A stretch of DNA of 64,000 nt from Diaporthe sp. PMI_573 (lineage: Eukaryota > Ascomycota > Sordariomycetes > Diaporthales > Diaporthaceae), in contig JAJTUP010000092.1 of the NCBI GenBank assembly GCA_021399435.1, positions 1 to 64,000 of the forward strand, read 5' to 3'. How positions within the stretch are numbered: the stretch's first letter is position 1; each line of letters begins with the position of its first letter. The notes below the pieces were generated by a model. The model did not search any database. It was not told the origin of the DNA and saw only the letters and a program-made list of their open reading frames with translations. A program made the translations under genes and the position numbers. Shown here in pieces: positions 58,995 through 64,000 of the stretch.

Positions 58995-59854
58995 TATCGC
59001 CACAAATAATTGATGCCATCCTGCTTGAGCAGAGGTGGATCGAATGCAAGCGTTATCAAAGTTAGCATTCGCTGTTTAGGGTACTCAGGCTGTAGTTAAT
59101 TACGAGAAGCAACATATTCCAATCAGCTTATTCAATCAAGCTGACGCGAGTCGCGGACTAATATTTGAGGAGGGTAGAAGACGATAATCCTGTGTTCGGC
59201 TTCGCTGTCTGATTGAAGCAAGCCTTCCACTGGGTGATTGTGTAGCTGATTTCGGGATCGTTCATTTTCTTGGTAGTACATCCCGCACTGAACATGGCAC
59301 AGGATACGGTGACAGATCTGATAACCGGTCATTCCACTCAAGCAGGATCCAGTCTTGTCGCCATCCATATCAGGGCCCCAAATCATCATGATCTGAACAC
59401 CAGGCATCCAAGTCGCTTACCCAATCCTTCGTTCTGGGATCCCCACTTATATGTGTTGCATATTCCCGTAGATGGGCAAGTTTAAGAGGCTCTTTAAACT
59501 TTCGCGTGGATCTCTGAGCTGCATATTGCCTATGCCAAGCAACGCTTGTCTTGGCCATCCAAAGACTGCGGATGCTTGGAATGTTCACTCTCTTCAATGA
59601 GCTACCGCCGTTGCCTGAAGATGGAAAATGACATCATTCTGCAGAATTCAGTGTCCGGATGCTCGATTAGGGTACCAGGTGCTCAAGAGAAGGGGCATCT
59701 CACCTCGACACGCTTTCGTTACAGATCCACTCGACTCGAGCAGGACTGGCATCTAGTTTCCCAGCGTTTGATCTATCATTGAGAGGCAGTATTGAATAGG
59801 CTAGCGTCTACAAAATTGGACCATCCAAGGTTACAAGTTAGTCTACATTATGGG
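58995..59854. other. Intergenic, nothing recognised
   Basis: Only short, motif-free open stretches between the P450 and the regulator, which converge on this interval. Confidence 0.4.
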
Positions 59855-60950
59855 TCAGGCCGCATACAGCCAGGAGGGGCCTACAGCTAGTGTAATGGTG
59901 AGCGACGTGAGGTAGTGCTTTGGAACAGAAGCGACATCTGCAATATGCAGGATTGTGTACAGTGTGGCGGCTTGGACGGCAGCCACCAGGGTCTCTGTGT
60001 CATAAAACTCGTGCTTTGATACGGTCAGACTGAAGCGGTTGATCTCAAGCAAACCATGCTACTGAAAATCTCTTGTCGTCACACACCTCGTGCAACAGCC
60101 TCTGCTGCTCCGTATATATAGTGCGCCAAAGGAACGATTTATCCTTGGGGCCATTTGCTTGCGTCATTCGGATAATAGTGGCGCATACTGTCAACGACTC
60201 TGGGAGGCATTGGTGGAACCCGGACTTGTGGCAACGTGGCTCGTGGCAACGTGGCTCGTGGCAACGTGGCTCGTGGCAACGTGGCTCGTCGCCACAACAT
60301 GGAGGACTAATGAACGGAGGAAGTTGCAGCCCATCAACAAGCATTTCTGGGTAGTTGCAGATGGTACCAATCATGATCTTGGAGAGTAAACAGGCATCAA
60401 GCGTCTTTGACTGCCGTGGACGGAGTAACAAGCTGTGGTCTGCAAGGATGGGGTATTCGATGTTGTTCCTCGTTGAAATTTGGGTGTTTATGTCGGTGAT
60501 GAAGTCGGCAACGAAGTCTGGACTAACATCGGTGCTTGTCAAAGACGTTGCTGCCATGTCAGGCGGCTTGTCGCAAGACCGTAACGCGTTGGTACCGGTA
60601 TCGCATGATTCGGTAAACCACTCGATGCCCCCAGTGTCTGTGCATCTAAACAAGTCAGATGCCTCGTGGCCAAGTTCATGCGCGCCCATTATACTTGTCA
60701 GGGGAAGGTCTGAAATGTTCGATGCCCCTGCTTCAGCCACGGGTTGGGGCGTGAGCACCGGCGTTGCCTCGCATCCTTCGTGCTGGTTGGCGACGATGGT
60801 GCGCGACTTATACGCCAAGGGCGAATAGCGGCATTGGAATCTCCGACGCTCACACCGAGAGCACCGCGGCTGTCTTTGGTCGCATGCAAGCTTTGACGAC
60901 CTGCATTGGTGGCAAGACTTGCGCCTGAAATTCGGCATACTCGGCTGCAT
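59855..60950 (-). pseudogene. Zn2Cys6 transcription factor, frameshifted and probably truncated
   Basis: From the ATG at 60950 (MQPSMPNFRRKSC) the protein has a canonical Zn2Cys6 binuclear cluster, CHQCRSSKLACD..PRCSRCERRRFQC, at residues 13-39. A long variable linker follows, then a four-fold PRCHE repeat and a helix-rich part (LSKIMIGTICNYPEM; EQQRLLHEVCDD). The frame stops at 60045 (VAWFA), but another frame continues directly with LEINRFSLTVSKHEF and TLVAAVQAATLYTILHI, typical of this regulator class, to 59855. A frameshift near 60050 is therefore likely. Even joined, at about 365 aa it is short for the class. By position it would regulate the adjacent P450 and monooxygenase genes (inference). 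Confidence 0.7.
60228..60287 (-). repeat. 15-bp coding minisatellite, four copies
   Basis: GTGGCAACGTGGCTC occurs four times in exact tandem, encoding the repeated pentapeptide PRCHE/EPRCH on the minus strand. The unit is a multiple of three, so copy-number change keeps the frame. Confidence 0.9.
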
Positions 60951-62065
60951 TCACATCTAACGTGTCTTTGATACCCGTGGATGTGTTGGAGTTCTTGCTC
61001 AATCGGTATGCGGAACGGGAACAGTTTTTGCTTCTCAGGAATAGCGGGAGCTGAATTGTCCTCAATCAAATATTACCTAATCATGCAGGTAGACGACCTA
61101 CGTAAGTTCAGGCATGCCCAGGTGTCGGCGCCGATTTTGGCCAGAGATGCCCAGGGATCCGAGCCACGAGTGCCCAGACTACAGCTTGCTCTTAATGGCG
61201 TGCGTGCCATAGCATTGAGAGAGGAGAACAGGGCATGAGGGGTGAAGTGCTATGAGACGTCTGCAAAGACTGCCGCTGGTTGAGTTTGCCAAGGTGAGTT
61301 TGTGGAGTCGGGGATCTGCTCTGACACGGGGATTCGCAGCTCATCCTCTGGCAGGTCATTGGGTCGGGTGAAGCCGTCATCATTGTCAATGCCCGGGGAA
61401 TAGAAGCGGCGCCTTCGTCTTCTCTGGAGCACTATCAATGTGAACAGGCAGGAGTTTGGTTGGATATAGCATTGAATTCGCTGGACGCAGAAGCACTGAG
61501 CAACCCACACATGTGGGCAACGGATGTCTGGCCGCAATAACACCCTCAAGCATCCACTTGTCACGATTGTTGATGGGTGTACAGGAGCAAGTGCATCAAA
61601 CCGTTGGTGGGAAGATTGTGATGGTATTATGTTCAGACTGCTTTACCACTTCATAAACATGACGTTGAATCAATTGATGCATCGTGCAGTAAGTACAGCA
61701 ATTGAAATATCTCCACCGACACCCACGTCTCAAGTGGTAGTGAAGTGGAACTTACATCGGCGTTTGGTCTGGTGTGATTGGCCCTGCACATTGAAAATCC
61801 GAAAGCTGTAAAACGGATGGCCGGACTCTGTAAAGCTTCCGCTGCTATCTGTGCCCTTCACACCGACAGGAGATCTACATCTTGAAAGAGGCTATTCCTG
61901 GAGCGAGACCTCGAATTCTTATAAAGAATGTTGGACAGCTCGCACAAGACTTCCCAATATTAGAAACCATTCCAGCTCCTTTCTGCGCATGAATTGCTTT
62001 GCTATCACTTATAAGGCCATCTATACCACTGCTTAAATTACTCATTCTTCGCAATTTCCCTCAAA
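60951..62065. other. Shared upstream region of regulator and monooxygenase
   Basis: Divergent intergenic interval of 1.1 kb. Open stretches at 61250-61564 (minus) and 61456-61811 (plus) show no family features. It should contain both promoters. Confidence 0.4.
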
Positions 62066-63922
62066 ATGGCCGTTCTGACGACTGTGAAAAACAAGTACGA
62101 CACGGAGCGGAACAAACGTTTCAAGGCATTGTCTGACGGGCAGGGAGAACGGCTCAAGTTCAGGGACACTTCCCTCTTAGAAAAATTGGATCGAGACCCC
62201 TGGGTTGACTACGACAATCTCGCAAAGCAGCCTTCACCATTACAGGATGGATCTGACATCCGCTATCTAATTCTCGGCGCAGGTCACTGCAGTATTCTCT
62301 TCGCTTACCATCTGATTGCGGCTGGCTTTCAACCCTCGGAAATCGTCGTAATTGACGAGGCTGGTGGCTTTGGAGGCACATAGTACTGGAACCAATACCC
62401 GGGCCTAACCTGCAACGTGGAGGGATACTGCTACCTTCTACTACTTAAGGAGACAGGATTTGTCCCCAAGCATCGTTATTCCAAGGGTGAGGACATACAA
62501 AAAAATGTCGAGGTCATCGCGGAAAAGTACGGCATCCAGGGGATGTTTTACACGAAAGCCAAGGGCGCCAATTGAGACGAAAAGGAGAAGCGGTGGCTGG
62601 TTAAGCTTAATTGTGATCTAGGGCCAGGATATCAGCACCTTAGCGGCGACTTTACGGTCCGCGCTTAGTTCATTATGCCTGCCAGAGGGATATTCTACTC
62701 TCCCAGCGTTCCAGACATCCCAGGTCTCGAGACATTCATCAAGAGCAAGGAATTGTTCCATACCGCGCATTGGAACTACGCGTATACTGGGGGTTGTCAG
62801 TCACAGCCAGACATAGTGAATCTAAAAGACAAAAGAGTAGGAATCATTGGCATAGGTGCTACGGCGGTTTAAGCTATCCCGCAACTCGCCAAGTAGGCCA
62901 AACACCTCTATGTATTCCAGCGTACGCCGTCTTACTGCGGGCCGCGGGAACAGATCCGCACATCTCTTGAGGAATAAGAGAAGATTGCTGGAAGACCTGG
63001 ATAGCAGTACGAGAGGATGAGAAACCTAAATAAATACCTCAACAACCACCCAGAAGCGACCGCCGAAGATAATCTCCTCAAGGACGGCTGGAGCAACAGC
63101 CGCCAGTTCTCCGGGCTCATTGGCAGCCCTCGCGCGAGGGACGTCACCGCCGACACCATCCAGAAACACGTGTAACGCATGATGGAGCTAGACGCAGATA
63201 TAATATCTGCCCTTTGGGAGCATGTCGAGTCTGAAGTAAAGGACCCGGATGTGGCCGAGAAGCTGAAAGCGTGGTACCCTGGCTAGTGCAAACGTCCGAT
63301 ATTTCACCAAGACTACTTGAAATCGTTTAACCGGCCTAATGTCACCCTTGTTGACACAGATGGCCGGGGCATTTTGGGCTACACTGAGCGTGGGATCCGC
63401 GTTGGAGAAGGTAAGCCGGCTCGCGAGTATGAAGTTGACGTCCTGGTCCTCGCCACAGGCTTCGCGTCAAGCGCCGGCGTCAATAGAGATCCGTCGCGAA
63501 CCTTGGGAATCCCCATTAGGGGCCGCGGCGGTCGCAGTTTAACAGACAAGTAGGGAGCAGACAATGTCGCGACATTATTCGGCGTCGCTACCCATGACTT
63601 TCCCAATTTGCTCTTCTACTCGTCCAAGGGTGCTCCTGGCTCAGCGAATATGACATACCCGATCAGTATGGCTGCGAAAATGGCTGCAAATATCGCAAAG
63701 AAGTCTGTCGAGGCAGCTAGCGATCCGACCAGGCTGGAGGTCGAGCCGAGCATGGAAGCTGAGCAACAGTACACAGAAGAACAGCAAAAGTACAGCGCGT
63801 GGTATGCCGTGCTGCCATACTGTACCCCAACATACTTTACCGACTACAAGTGTGGAAATAGCGATGTGGAAAAGGTAGCAAAAAGGGCGGTCCGCGACGG
63901 ACCGCTGTTTTTGCTTTGGTAG
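62066..63922 (+). pseudogene. Baeyer-Villiger-type flavin monooxygenase, ten in-frame stops
   Basis: From the ATG at 62066 one single frame runs 1.85 kb with stops at 62381, 62573, 62666, 62870, 62894, 62975, 63002, 63173, 63284 and 63551 but no frameshift. The protein would be an FAD/NADPH monooxygenase. It has a Rossmann start YLILGAGHCSILFAYHL, FGGT followed by a stop where the family has W and then YWNQYPG, FHTAHWNY (part of the Baeyer-Villiger fingerprint), a second nucleotide fold VGIIGIGATAV, VFQRTPSY, and a VLVLATGFASS segment. Nearly all stops replace expected Trp (TGG->TAG/TGA/TAA) or Gln (CAA/CAG->TAA/TAG), the RIP pattern. The C-terminus ends abruptly at DGP near 63904, where LTR-like sequence begins. 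Confidence 0.85.
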
Positions 63923-64000
63923 GGCTTAGTCATCCCAAGCAACCATTCTAATTGGTTGCTGGGGCCGTGCACAATTGTCTTAGTTAGCGGAGGGCTGGCT
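63905..64000. repeat. LTR-like fragment at the window edge
   Basis: From TGTTTTTGC at about 63904 to the end. The last 25 bases (CTTAGTTAGC-GAGGGCTGGC) match the reverse complement of the family-A LTR interior with few changes. It probably is the start of a related LTR in opposite orientation to the other copies, inserted in the monooxygenase gene; the rest lies outside the window. Confidence 0.5.

Overview
The window is from a filamentous ascomycete (Pezizomycotina). Short introns with GT..AG ends and CTAAC-like branch sites, a fungal LysM effector-type gene, two fungal P450 genes, a Zn2Cys6 regulator, a DUF3435-type recombinase remnant, and many CpA->TpA / TpG->TpA changes in repeats (the mark of repeat-induced point mutation, RIP) all agree. 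I cannot fix genus or species. About half of the window is transposable-element sequence, most of it RIP-degraded. I saw no tRNA, rRNA or CRISPR.

Layout. 1-6.6 kb: a decayed Hsp70-like gene, then a structurally complete but dead 2.2-kb Fot1/pogo element (71-bp terminal inverted repeats, TA duplication) inserted in an older repeat whose empty copy survives 400 bp away. 6.7-8.4 kb: an intact, intronless, GC-rich gene for a protein of three tandem phage tail-collar domains, a strong candidate for bacterial/phage-to-fungus transfer. 8.6-9.6 kb: hAT transposase pseudogene. 10.7-11.2 kb: truncated conserved fungal gene. 11.74-19.62 kb: complete Ty1/copia-type element (family A, minus strand, 255-bp LTRs, GATCT duplication) carrying a hAT-type MITE. 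19.9-21.2 kb: secreted four-LysM protein, starting 290 bp from that element. 22.1-24.4 kb: CYP504-like P450 pseudogene lacking its heme cysteine, and a pogo transposase tail. 25.1-25.6 kb: small two-exon membrane protein. 26.3-27.3 kb: cystinosin-like PQ-loop gene with frameshifts. 29.6-37.0 kb: mostly decayed genes, namely an unrecognised coiled-coil gene, an apparently intact MADS-box-like gene, a DUF3435 tyrosine-recombinase (Starship captain-type) pseudogene and an HNH-nuclease pseudogene. 38.2-39.1 kb: cyclophilin and coiled-coil scraps.

39.2-55.0 kb is a nested transposon block: a second, heavily RIPped family-A copy contains two more MITEs and an 8.3-kb family-B Ty1/copia element, which itself contains a 1.4-kb gag-only LTR element in the opposite orientation. 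Target-site duplications and alignment to the first family-A copy establish the order of insertion.

57.0-63.9 kb looks like a broken secondary-metabolism neighbourhood: an intact nine-exon P450 (482 aa), a frameshifted Zn2Cys6 regulator with a PRCHE minisatellite, and a Baeyer-Villiger-type monooxygenase killed by ten in-frame stops with no frameshift, apparently ending at an LTR at the window edge.

Clearly intact genes are few: the tail-collar protein, the LysM protein, the small membrane protein, the MADS-like protein and the P450 at 57-59 kb. All exon structures are read by eye from splice signals and family similarity, without transcript or database support.
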